A DNA stretch of 17,957 nucleotides, from positions 1 through 17,957 of the forward strand of contig DQYP01000039.1 of the NCBI GenBank assembly GCA_011043375.1, in the 5' to 3' direction. The position numbers and the translations under genes are program-made. Under the pieces are notes generated by a model. That model saw only the letters and a program-made list of their open reading frames with translations, was not told the DNA's origin and did no database searches. Source of the DNA: Thermotogaceae bacterium. GTDB lineage: Bacteria > Thermotogota > Thermotogae > B21-G9 > HyVt-16. Shown here one piece after another: positions 8,654 to 15,059 of this stretch (its first letter is position 1; each line of letters starts with the position of its first letter).

Positions 8654-9097
8654 TCATCTCTCCAAAAACTCTCTTACTATTTTATTCACCATTTTCCCAT
8701 CGGCTCTTCCTCTCAATTTTGGCATTAAAACACTCATGACTTTTCCAAGATCCTTTGGACCGCTTGCTCCAACAGACTCAATGGCCTCTATTGCTAAACT
8801 GCGTATTTCGTCGATACTCAATTGTTGAGGTAAGAATTCTTCCAGAACTTTCAATTCTTTTCTCTCTTCGTCTGCGAGATCTTTTCTTTGGGCTTTTTCA
8901 TACATCTCTATGGCTTCTTTTCTTCTTTTAACTTCCCTAAGTACAACTTCCGTAAACTCCTCTTCAGTTAATTGTTCCCCTTTTTCAATTTCCTCATTTT
9001 TAACATTGCTAATCAATAACCTTAAAGTCCTCACTCTCACCTCATCTGAGGATTTCATGGCTTCTTTCAATTTATTCCTGAGCTCCTCTATGGTCAT
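8654..9097 (-). CDS. yqeY: GatB/YqeY-domain protein (147 aa)
   Basis: A small helical cytoplasmic protein of the YqeY family, related to the tail domain of the GatB amidotransferase subunit that contacts tRNA. Its own function is not settled. The hallmark features are an N-terminal helix with VRVRTLRLLISNVKNEEIEKG, a middle ELKVLEEFLPQQLS and a C-terminal GPKDLGKVMSVLMPKLRGRADG followed by a terminal helix. The length of about 150 is typical. The first 26 bases overlap the end of the upstream membrane-protein gene in another frame. A strong GGAGGAGGG ribosome binding site lies inside that gene, encoding part of its glycine-rich tail, so translation is probably coupled. It sits in the middle of the seven-gene operon. 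Confidence 0.93.
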   Translation of the reverse strand: MTIEELRNKLKEAMKSSDEVRVRTLRLLISNVKNEEIEKGEQLTEEEFTEVVLREVKRRKEAIEMYEKAQRKDLADEERKELKVLEEFLPQQLSIDEIRSLAIEAIESVGASGPKDLGKVMSVLMPKLRGRADGKMVNKIVREFLER

Positions 9098-9707
9098 TGA
9101 TTTTCCCTCCTCCCACTTTTTTAGGTCTTACAATCAAATAGATTCCCATTCCAATCAAAGCTATACCCCAAATTATGGGATATTCGATACCGATAGCTAT
9201 CACGTACAGAAAGGAAGACAAGATTATCAAATAAAAAAGGGAAGACTTGAATTCCTTTTTCTCATAAATCTTTTGAAGCGATATTCCAAGTCCAGGTATA
9301 ACCACGAAAGCAGGCCAAAAAAACTTCATCAGCCACCAACCGAACAGCTCAGAGATCATGAACAATATTCCAAATCCTACAAAAATCGTTCCTGGCCCAA
9401 TCTCGCTACCCTTTCTTCTCAAAATCCCTTGAAAGACAAAAGAAACCCCAACACCTATTAAAAAAATTGGCCATAGCTTGATTCCGGATATGTAATAGAA
9501 AAATACTATCGCACCTATTGAAGCAACGATCGTTCCAATCCAGAGTCTGAATATTTTCTTCAAAGAAAAACCCTTTATTACTTCTGCCACTCCAAGTATC
9601 ATGATAAAAGCACTCCATGTCCAACTCCATCCACCTGGAATGAGTTTAGAAAATATTATCCACGTTCCCAAAAATATTAATATGATTCCGAAAAGAAATT
9701 TACTCAT
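9072..9707 (-). CDS. Multi-pass membrane protein with LiaI/LiaF-like repeats (211 aa)
   Basis: Nearly the whole protein is hydrophobic, with about eight membrane helices arranged as repeated pairs of the pattern FLFGIILIFLGTWIIF and FWPAFVVIPGLGISL. A Trp-Pro or Trp-Ser turn with a following Gly-rich helix recurs (GGWSWTWSAFIMILGV, IKLWPIFLIGVGV, FFWPAFVVIPGLG). This resembles the LiaI/LiaF/DUF5668-type transmembrane region of envelope-stress membrane proteins, an assignment made by eye. The tail VRPKKVGGGKINDH is polar. The ATG at 9707 has GAGGTG five to six bases upstream and lies 11 bases after the Omp-alpha-like stop. Its place between envelope proteins and yqeY suggests an inner-membrane role linked to the cell envelope. 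No enzymatic motif is present. Confidence 0.75.
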   Translation of the reverse strand: MSKFLFGIILIFLGTWIIFSKLIPGGWSWTWSAFIMILGVAEVIKGFSLKKIFRLWIGTIVASIGAIVFFYYISGIKLWPIFLIGVGVSFVFQGILRRKGSEIGPGTIFVGFGILFMISELFGWWLMKFFWPAFVVIPGLGISLQKIYEKKEFKSSLFYLIILSSFLYVIAIGIEYPIIWGIALIGMGIYLIVRPKKVGGGKINDHRGAQE

Positions 9708-9718
9708 TGTTCACCTCA

Positions 9719-10771
9719 TCAGGTTCCCGATTGCCAAACAAGTATTAAAGCCAAGGTTCCTAAACTCACTCCAGCGATTCCAGCAATTACAGAATACCAT
9801 ATACCTCTTTTCAGTGTTTCTATCTCCTTTTTCAGGTTCTGATTCTCCAAGTTCAAATTTTTATTTTCTATCTTTATATTCTTCACATCAGATGCCACTA
9901 AGGTCATTGAATCGTTCGTTGAAACAATAATTCGTTTCATGTTTGAAAGTTCATCGTTCATCTCAGCCATCTTTTCATTCAAATCTGATATCATCCTTGT
10001 TTTGGCGATCGTTCCTTCTATTTTAATGTTTTGTTGCTTCATATCAGTTTTTATCTCTTGAATGAAATTCTCTAAATTCGTTATTGAAGCTTCAACAGTC
10101 ACTTTCAACCCAGATAAGCCCTCCAAATCCTCCTTTAAGGTTTCAAAAGAAATCATCTTGCTATTTATTTTTTCGATCTCCTTGAAAACATAACTCATAT
10201 CGTCGTTTAGCTTGTTTATCATGGTAGCCACTTTCGACAAGTTTTTTTCGTTCGCTGTAAGTCTGATATTTTGCTCTTCCACCCGGGCTACATAGCTATT
10301 GATAGACTTGTTAACGGCATCAACGAATGAATTATACCCCTTAACGTACTCTAAATTTGATTCCAAAGTATCTATTTGAGCGGATAGCTCTGTTTTAAGA
10401 TTTTCAATCCTTTTCATCAATTCTTGTAGATCTATTTTCGAAAGCTGACTCTCAATTCTTTTCACCCTTTGATCGATCTCTTTCAAGTCATTCGGCAGTT
10501 TTTGAAGGGAAAACATCTGCTGTGTTATCTTAGATATTGCCTCTATTGAGACTTTATCCAGGAGTCTGGACAAAGCTGCAGCCAAATCATAACGCGTGAC
10601 AAGCAGACTACCATTGAAATAACCTTTATCATCTACTTTCATTATTCCAGCCTCAATTACTTTGATCACATGATCGTATATGTCAGACGAGGGTTTCACA
10701 TCCTTAATCTCAACGGCTATTACGGATATTGAAAGAACTATAATTAGCCATAAAATAATTTTTATTCTCAT
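9719..10771 (-). CDS. Omp-alpha-like rod protein: SLH head, long coiled coil, C-terminal membrane anchor (350 aa)
   Basis: Domain order matches the Thermotoga outer membrane protein Omp-alpha, a rod thought to span the periplasm and hold the outer sheath (toga) to the cell wall. Seen: signal peptide about residues 1-20 (RIKIILWLIIVLSISVIAV), one S-layer homology domain about 22-72 (IKDVKPSSDIYDHVIKVIEAG and the terminal VTRYDLAAALSRLL), a coiled coil about 90-322 rich in Leu/Ile/Lys/Glu/Asn, and one hydrophobic helix about 324-346 before the end. The coiled coil is shorter than I recall for T. maritima Omp-alpha (about 400 residues in total), which would imply a shorter rod. The ATG at 10771 has AAAGGGGTG upstream at slightly long spacing, 18 bases after the PEGA-protein stop. 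SLH binding to peptidoglycan-linked polymer and anchoring in the outer membrane are inferred from the family. Confidence 0.85.
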   Translation of the reverse strand: MRIKIILWLIIVLSISVIAVEIKDVKPSSDIYDHVIKVIEAGIMKVDDKGYFNGSLLVTRYDLAAALSRLLDKVSIEAISKITQQMFSLQKLPNDLKEIDQRVKRIESQLSKIDLQELMKRIENLKTELSAQIDTLESNLEYVKGYNSFVDAVNKSINSYVARVEEQNIRLTANEKNLSKVATMINKLNDDMSYVFKEIEKINSKMISFETLKEDLEGLSGLKVTVEASITNLENFIQEIKTDMKQQNIKIEGTIAKTRMISDLNEKMAEMNDELSNMKRIIVSTNDSMTLVASDVKNIKIENKNLNLENQNLKKEIETLKRGIWYSVIAGIAGVSLGTLALILVWQSGT

Positions 10772-10789
10772 TTATACGTTCACACCCCT

Positions 10790-12478
10790 TTATTTTACTT
10801 TTTCGAGAATGACGTTCAGATACCTCTTTTCAACATTAAATCTCAGATCCAAATTCAATCTTTGTGAAAGGAAACCATTCTTTTTATATGAAACTTCATA
10901 GATATCCGGTTTCAAAGCAAAATCAATGGGAGTTTCACCTATGAAGATCCCATTCACGTAAACATTCCATTTGTCCGGGATACTTGTGAAATGTACATTT
11001 ACCATTCTATCAACGGTTTCATAAATAGATTTGTATTCTCCATCTTTTATCTCAATTTCCACATCTTTTTCCACATCATCATTCAAAACTAATCTCAGAA
11101 TACCTTTCCCTGCTGGTACTTTTTTCATGAACAATGGGCTACTTCCAAGTTTCTGCCCCAACCAATAAACCTTCACATTTTGAGGTAAAGTTACCACATT
11201 CAGATATCCTTCACCTCTCATATCAACAGTTAATTTCTCTATTTTTCCACCTTCCAATATTACATATCTAATCTTATCTGTATACTTTGGATTAACAAAG
11301 ACCAACTTATATGCCCCTTCAAGTGGATTAACAATTGTCGGCAATTCGATCAATTCTCCATTGAACTTAACGAAAGTATCCTTTTGCTTAGCGTCAAGAA
11401 TCAACGTGGAAATTCTTTTAAGATCTACGAAAATCTTTTTATTACTGACTATTGTGGTTTCTTTTATCCACTCTAAATCATCTTTCTTCAATCTGAATGA
11501 ATGCTTTCCATAATTTACACTAATTGACAAAGGAGTAAATCCCATAAATTTCTCATCTAAAAACATCATTGCCCCCGTTGGAGAACTTTCAAAAGTCAAT
11601 ATGAAGGATTTTTTTCTGAGAGAGTAGTTGTAGGAGTTTCTCCCTTTTTTCAAAGATATCTTATCATTCAAGATATTGAACCCAGTTGCTTCAATCGTTA
11701 TATCGTGTTCCCCCACATTCAAATTTTCAACGTTAAAAGGTGAGAAACCCTTAAAATCTTTATCTATGAAGATCTTAGCGTCTAACGGTGTACCAGAAAT
11801 TGAGAGGCAAGCAGCAGGTTCGAGTTCCACAAAAATCCTTTTTGGCTCTTGTGAAACTTCCATCTCGAGTTTTTTCGATAGATATCCATCAAGTTCGAAT
11901 TCAAAGGTATACTTTCCAGGAGTAACTGAAGTACTCAACGGAGTGATCCCTAAGAATTCCCCATTCATTGACACTTTCACATTTTTAGGTTCACTCGCAA
12001 TTTGAATCGTTCCGAATTTTATTAAACTCTGATGCAACTCGATGAGCTTAAAAGGTTCAAGGATCACCTGTCTCTTCACTGGTAAATATCCATCAAGTTC
12101 TATCCTTATATCATACTTTCCTTCCGGCAATTTGATTTTGAGAGGGCTTATGCCATACAAATCGTTGTTTATATAAACTCTTGCGGATGGACTGGTCGTT
12201 ATGTTTATTTCCCCAAAGGCCTTGGGCACAATGCTAACAGTAGTACTCTCTCTCAGTTCTATTCTTTCCGACTCTTCCGAATACCCCGGTTTAATAACCA
12301 CAAATTCGTAGAAACCAGGTTCGAGATTCAATGTAACTTTTGAGTCATTCGATTGCGTTTTCAATTTGCCGTTCACGTATATTGATGCACCAGGAATCGT
12401 ATTTATTGTCAACTCAACTGCTAAAGACAAAGTGACAGTCAATAAGATTACACCAAATAACTGAAATAACACTCTCAT
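10790..12478 (-). CDS. Secreted protein of eight tandem PEGA-like repeats (562 aa)
   Basis: After a signal peptide (about residues 1-20) the whole protein is divided into units of about 65 residues: roughly 22-86, 90-150, 157-219, 224-287, 292-354, 357-420, 425-487 and 493-558. A typical unit reads as a beta strand ending in SP-x-x-A-x-V-Y-I-N, then G-x-SPL, an LPEGKYDI-type strand and D-G-Y-L, the pattern of PEGA domains, small beta-sandwiches common in surface proteins. Units 2, 3, 5 and 8 are clearest; 6 and 7 are divergent. No membrane anchor or enzymatic domain follows, so it is probably a periplasmic or outer-sheath structural or carbohydrate-contacting protein. The ATG at 12478 has GGGGAG about nine bases and GAGG three bases upstream. 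It is the first gene of the operon and lies directly before the Omp-alpha-like gene, supporting an envelope role. Confidence 0.85.
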   Translation of the reverse strand: MRVLFQLFGVILLTVTLSLAVELTINTIPGASIYVNGKLKTQSNDSKVTLNLEPGFYEFVVIKPGYSEESERIELRESTTVSIVPKAFGEINITTSPSARVYINNDLYGISPLKIKLPEGKYDIRIELDGYLPVKRQVILEPFKLIELHQSLIKFGTIQIASEPKNVKVSMNGEFLGITPLSTSVTPGKYTFEFELDGYLSKKLEMEVSQEPKRIFVELEPAACLSISGTPLDAKIFIDKDFKGFSPFNVENLNVGEHDITIEATGFNILNDKISLKKGRNSYNYSLRKKSFILTFESSPTGAMMFLDEKFMGFTPLSISVNYGKHSFRLKKDDLEWIKETTIVSNKKIFVDLKRISTLILDAKQKDTFVKFNGELIELPTIVNPLEGAYKLVFVNPKYTDKIRYVILEGGKIEKLTVDMRGEGYLNVVTLPQNVKVYWLGQKLGSSPLFMKKVPAGKGILRLVLNDDVEKDVEIEIKDGEYKSIYETVDRMVNVHFTSIPDKWNVYVNGIFIGETPIDFALKPDIYEVSYKKNGFLSQRLNLDLRFNVEKRYLNVILEKVK

Positions 12479-12507
12479 GTCCTCAATCTCCCCAGGGATT
12501 TTAAAAG

Positions 12508-12513
12508 ATTATA
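12508..12513 (-). promoter_or_regulatory. Possible -10 box for the seven-gene minus-strand operon
   Basis: A perfect TATAAT is read on the minus strand (ATTATA at 12508-12513), about 30 bases upstream of the PEGA-protein ATG. At 17-base spacing the -35 position is AGGATG, a poor match that falls within the terminator hairpin of the upstream gene. The box is plausible because this is the only gap at the head of the operon, but the -35 is weak and activation or read-through may be needed. Confidence 0.4.
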
Positions 12514-12520
12514 CAACAAA

Positions 12521-12553
12521 AAAATACCTCCATCCTAAAGATGGAGGTATTTT
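12521..12553 (-). terminator. Intrinsic terminator after the isomerase/epimerase gene
   Basis: A perfect 14-bp stem (12521-12534 with 12540-12553; core ACCTCCATC/GATGGAGGT) has a 5-base loop. On the minus strand it ends in a run of seven T. It begins about ten bases after the stop of the isomerase/epimerase gene and separates that gene from the operon downstream. Confidence 0.9.
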
Positions 12554-12562
12554 CAAATCAAA

Positions 12563-13495
12563 TCAAACTATGAATTGACTCAAATGCTTGTAACCTAAGA
12601 TCAACCCACGTTCGACTAATTCTCTACTACCCTCGAATACGGGATCCTCATGCTCAATGCTCAAAACTCCATCATAACCAATGTCATATAACGTCCTTAT
12701 GAACAGCGACCAATCTATCTCACCGAATCCAGGTAATCTGTATCTCCACCAGCCACCTCCATGTCTTCTTTCTCCTAATTGGGTTCCGTAAATACCATAA
12801 TAAGAAAGCTTTCCGTTCAATATTTCCGTATCTTTCGCATGTGCATGGAAAATTCTATCTTTGAATTTGGTAACATACTCATATGGATCTATACCCATCC
12901 AATAAAGATGAGAAGGGTCATAATTCAAACCAAAGTTTTCATCTGGAATAAGCTCAAACATCTTATCCCATATTTCTGGAGAGTACGCTATCTGTCCAGG
13001 ACGATTTGGATCATCTTGGCCCCATCCTGGCATAGGACAATTTTCAATCATCAAAGAAACTCCCTGCTTTTTTGCGTATGCAACTAATTCACCGAATACA
13101 TTTGCAAACTCTTCAAGACTCTCAGCTACGCTCGCATTTCCTTTTCTTCCAACGAATGTTCCAACGAGACCAACTTCAAGGAGATTTGCCGCATCTATAA
13201 CTTTTTTCAGATGTTCATGAAAATTCTTTCTCTCTTCCAAGTTATCGCTTATGTTGTTTTCATAATATCCAAGCGAAGATATCACAACATCATGATCTTT
13301 AAAAAGTTTTTTGATCTCAGCTGCTTTTGTGGTATCCAGCGAATTGACATCTATAGTGCTTGCAAAATAATCCCTATCACTCTTCATGGGCCAAGCAGCT
13401 AACTCTAAAGCTTGGAATCCAACCTTAGAAGCGAACTTCACTATTTCTTCTAATGATACTCCCCTTAAACACGTAGTAAAAAATCCTAACTTCAT
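12563..13495 (-). CDS. Sugar phosphate isomerase/epimerase-like TIM barrel (310 aa)
   Basis: A cytoplasmic member of the xylose isomerase-like TIM-barrel superfamily (AP endonuclease 2 fold). The expected metal ligands are visible: Glu151 in MIENC, Asp193 and His196 in NYDPSHLYW, His217/His219 in FHAHAKDTE and Glu281 in SIEHED. The stretch GGGWWRYRLPGFGEIDW (247-262) is typical of IolE- or tagatose-epimerase-like members acting on free sugars or inositol derivatives. The exact substrate is not deducible. Length is normal for the family and the protein is complete. The ATG at 13495 has GGGAGGTG about eight bases upstream. It has its own promoter and terminator and is divergent from the sugar-transport cluster, so it may act on a sugar from the same source, but co-regulation is only inferred. 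Confidence 0.87.
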   Translation of the reverse strand: MKLGFFTTCLRGVSLEEIVKFASKVGFQALELAAWPMKSDRDYFASTIDVNSLDTTKAAEIKKLFKDHDVVISSLGYYENNISDNLEERKNFHEHLKKVIDAANLLEVGLVGTFVGRKGNASVAESLEEFANVFGELVAYAKKQGVSLMIENCPMPGWGQDDPNRPGQIAYSPEIWDKMFELIPDENFGLNYDPSHLYWMGIDPYEYVTKFKDRIFHAHAKDTEILNGKLSYYGIYGTQLGERRHGGGWWRYRLPGFGEIDWSLFIRTLYDIGYDGVLSIEHEDPVFEGSRELVERGLILGYKHLSQFIV

Positions 13496-13541
13496 TCACA
13501 AACACCTCCCAAAATTTTTGAGTTTCAAATTCGCCAAAAAT

Positions 13542-13570
13542 AGTATATAACAGAATTTTTGTGGAAGCAA
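13542..13570 (-). promoter_or_regulatory. Promoter of the isomerase/epimerase gene
   Basis: On the minus strand TTGCTT (13570-13565) and TATACT (13547-13542) are separated by 17 bases. Transcription would begin near 13535, about 40 bases before the ATG at 13495. It is back-to-back with the transport-cluster promoter, about 77 bases away. Confidence 0.7.
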
Positions 13571-13603
13571 CCTTTTGAAAACACAGGGGCATTTTGAAAA
13601 GGT
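13570..13603. repeat. Imperfect inverted repeat between divergent promoters
   Basis: ACCTTTTGAAAA (13570-13581) and TTTTGAAAAGGT (13592-13603) form an inverted repeat with one mismatch and a 10-base spacer containing CAGGGG. It begins at the outer edge of the minus-strand -35 box and lies upstream of the plus-strand -35 box, a position suited to a second regulator. No T tract suggesting a terminator follows on either strand. Confidence 0.45.
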
Positions 13604-13647
13604 ATTTTCCAAAAAAGAGGAATTTTTAAAAATTGATATCCTGAAAC

Positions 13648-13676
13648 TTGACAGTTTGTTTCTTGAATATTATAAT
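13648..13676 (+). promoter_or_regulatory. Consensus promoter of the sugar-transport/alpha-galactosidase cluster
   Basis: A perfect TTGACA (13648-13653), 17 bases, then a perfect TATAAT (13671-13676). The predicted start of transcription is near 13683. Such a strong promoter usually needs tight repression, and a large palindrome begins just after the start. Confidence 0.9.
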
Positions 13677-13686
13677 TTTAACAGTT

Positions 13687-13716
13687 ATCGTTTACTTAAA
13701 CGTTTAAGTAAACGAT
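13687..13716. promoter_or_regulatory. 30-bp perfect palindromic operator
   Basis: The left half ATCGTTTACTTAAAC (13687-13701) is followed by its exact reverse complement (13702-13716) with no spacer. The centre AAACGTTT resembles LacI-family operators, which share a central CG. Two further CG steps occur 12 bp to each side (13689-13690 and 13713-13714), so each half also looks like an imperfect operator. It spans about +4 to +33 relative to the predicted transcription start, a roadblock or promoter-clearance position. In RNA it could also form a hairpin, but there is no T tract after it. Confidence 0.85.
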
Positions 13717-13756
13717 TGATAATCAGAAATCACCATTATTTAAAGGGGGTCTTACA

Positions 13757-15010
13757 ATGAAGTTTCTAAAGTTTTTCAGCATTCTGATTGTCATTAGTTT
13801 ATTACTGTTAAGTGTCTATGTTCCAGCAAAAACCTTTTTAAGGGCCACAACTTGGGACGAAGCTGAAGGTGTAAAGTGGATCAAAGAAGTGTTTGCAAAG
13901 TACGAGAAATTGCATCCAGATATCAAAATCAATGTACAGAGTGTAACCCAAGGATATGATGACAAAATCATAACAAGTTTAGCAGGTGGAACTCCACCAG
14001 ATCTATTCATGTGGTGGGATTATCCAAGACTTGCTTCATTGGATGTTTTAGAACCTATCGAAAATATCGTTGACCTCAACAAAATCGATCCAATGCTTGT
14101 AAAATGGGTAACATACAATGGACACGTCTGGGGTGTTGCAAAAGATTGGACCACAAGAGTAATCTGGTACAACAAAGAAGTTTTTGACAAATACGGCGTT
14201 CCATATCCAACGGACGATTGGACATGGGAAGAATTCAGGGAAGTTGCGAAAAAACTTACGCATCCAGAAGACAAAGTATGGGGATTTTTGGTATCACCAG
14301 ATCCATATGATTGGGAAGGATACATAAAGATGAATGATGGAGATTATTTATCACCTGATGCAAGTACAATGGATGGATATCTTAATAGTAAAGAGACAAT
14401 AGAGGCTGTAAAATTTCTAACCAATTTATATCTGGTAGATGGAGTTTCACCTTCACCATCGATAATTTCAGCATCCGGTGGAAGTTATGCAATGTTCGAA
14501 TCCGGAAAGGTTGCTATGATAGATAGCGGTTCATGGTTCATAGGTTACATGAAATCAAGACATCCTGGTCTTACCACCAAAGAATTAGCTAAGAAATTTG
14601 GCTGTGTTTTTCCACCTCATCCAGAAGGTAAAGAAGTAAAAATAATGCTTCATAATGCAGCTTGGGTTGTTCCAAAAAAATCCAGACATAAAAAAGAAGC
14701 ATTAGAAGTTCTCAAGTTTTTAGCAGAAGAAGGCGGTAGGACAATGGCAGAAGCAGGTTGGGCACTTCCAATAAACACAGAAATTGCAAAAGAGATGGGA
14801 TTATACGATGATCAGATCCTTGGAACTTTCCTAAGGATCCTTCCGCATTCTGTTGAAGATCCTTCGTTCTTGAAGAGAGCAGACTGGAATGAAAAATTTG
14901 CGCAGTACATAGGTGATGCATTCGATTTGATAATGCTGAAAAAAGCTTCTGTAGAAGAAGCTTTGAACAAAGCTGTTGAAGAATCGGAAAAGGCTTTGAA
15001 GAGGAAATAA
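13757..15010 (+). CDS. ABC transporter sugar-binding protein, family 1 (417 aa)
   Basis: An extracytoplasmic solute-binding protein that would deliver a sugar to the permeases encoded next. Seen: signal peptide about residues 1-24 (hydrophobic ILIVISLLLLSVYVPA), then a typical family-1 opening with FLRATTWDEAEGVKWIKEVF, KYEKLHPDIKINVQ and AGGTPPDLFMWWDYPR. Many Trp/Tyr residues (such as WWDY and WTWEEF) suit stacking on sugar rings. There is no lipobox Cys after the signal peptide, so the protein is probably free in the periplasm under the toga rather than lipid-anchored. The ATG at 13757 has AAAGGGGGT seven bases upstream. The adjacent GH36-like gene suggests an alpha-galactoside or related oligosaccharide as ligand. 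Binding specificity cannot be read from sequence. Confidence 0.92.
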   Translation: MKFLKFFSILIVISLLLLSVYVPAKTFLRATTWDEAEGVKWIKEVFAKYEKLHPDIKINVQSVTQGYDDKIITSLAGGTPPDLFMWWDYPRLASLDVLEPIENIVDLNKIDPMLVKWVTYNGHVWGVAKDWTTRVIWYNKEVFDKYGVPYPTDDWTWEEFREVAKKLTHPEDKVWGFLVSPDPYDWEGYIKMNDGDYLSPDASTMDGYLNSKETIEAVKFLTNLYLVDGVSPSPSIISASGGSYAMFESGKVAMIDSGSWFIGYMKSRHPGLTTKELAKKFGCVFPPHPEGKEVKIMLHNAAWVVPKKSRHKKEALEVLKFLAEEGGRTMAEAGWALPINTEIAKEMGLYDDQILGTFLRILPHSVEDPSFLKRADWNEKFAQYIGDAFDLIMLKKASVEEALNKAVEESEKALKRK

Positions 15011-15059
15011 AAGGAGGTGTAAAGACCGATTGCTCTAAATGGGCAATCGGTCTTATTTT
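15011..15059 (+). promoter_or_regulatory. Shine-Dalgarno plus hairpin in front of the first permease gene
   Basis: Immediately after the binding-protein stop is AAGGAGGTG (15011-15019), then a hairpin: 15022-15033 pairs perfectly with 15043-15054 (core GACCGATTGC/GCAATCGGTC), extendable to 14 bp with one G-U pair. It is followed by ATTTT and the ATG at 15060. With the hairpin folded, AGGAGG is nine bases from that ATG; unfolded it is 42 bases away. The hairpin, with its short T-rich tail, could also act as a weak terminator or 3' stabiliser that lowers permease output relative to the binding protein. Confidence 0.7.

Noticed and set aside
8910..9461. 183-codon open frame on the plus strand opposite yqeY and the membrane protein
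   Set aside because: It lies opposite two well supported genes, and its translation is Ser/Leu-rich without known motifs, as expected from antisense reading.
13687..13716. The 30-bp palindrome as an intrinsic terminator
   Set aside because: Its stem would be AT-rich, it has no loop spacer and no T tract follows; its position just after a promoter fits an operator much better.
13575..13760. Small open frame of 61 codons on the plus strand before the binding-protein gene
   Set aside because: It runs through the consensus promoter and the 30-bp palindrome, has no ribosome binding site and has low-complexity AT-rich codon content; it is best explained as regulatory DNA.
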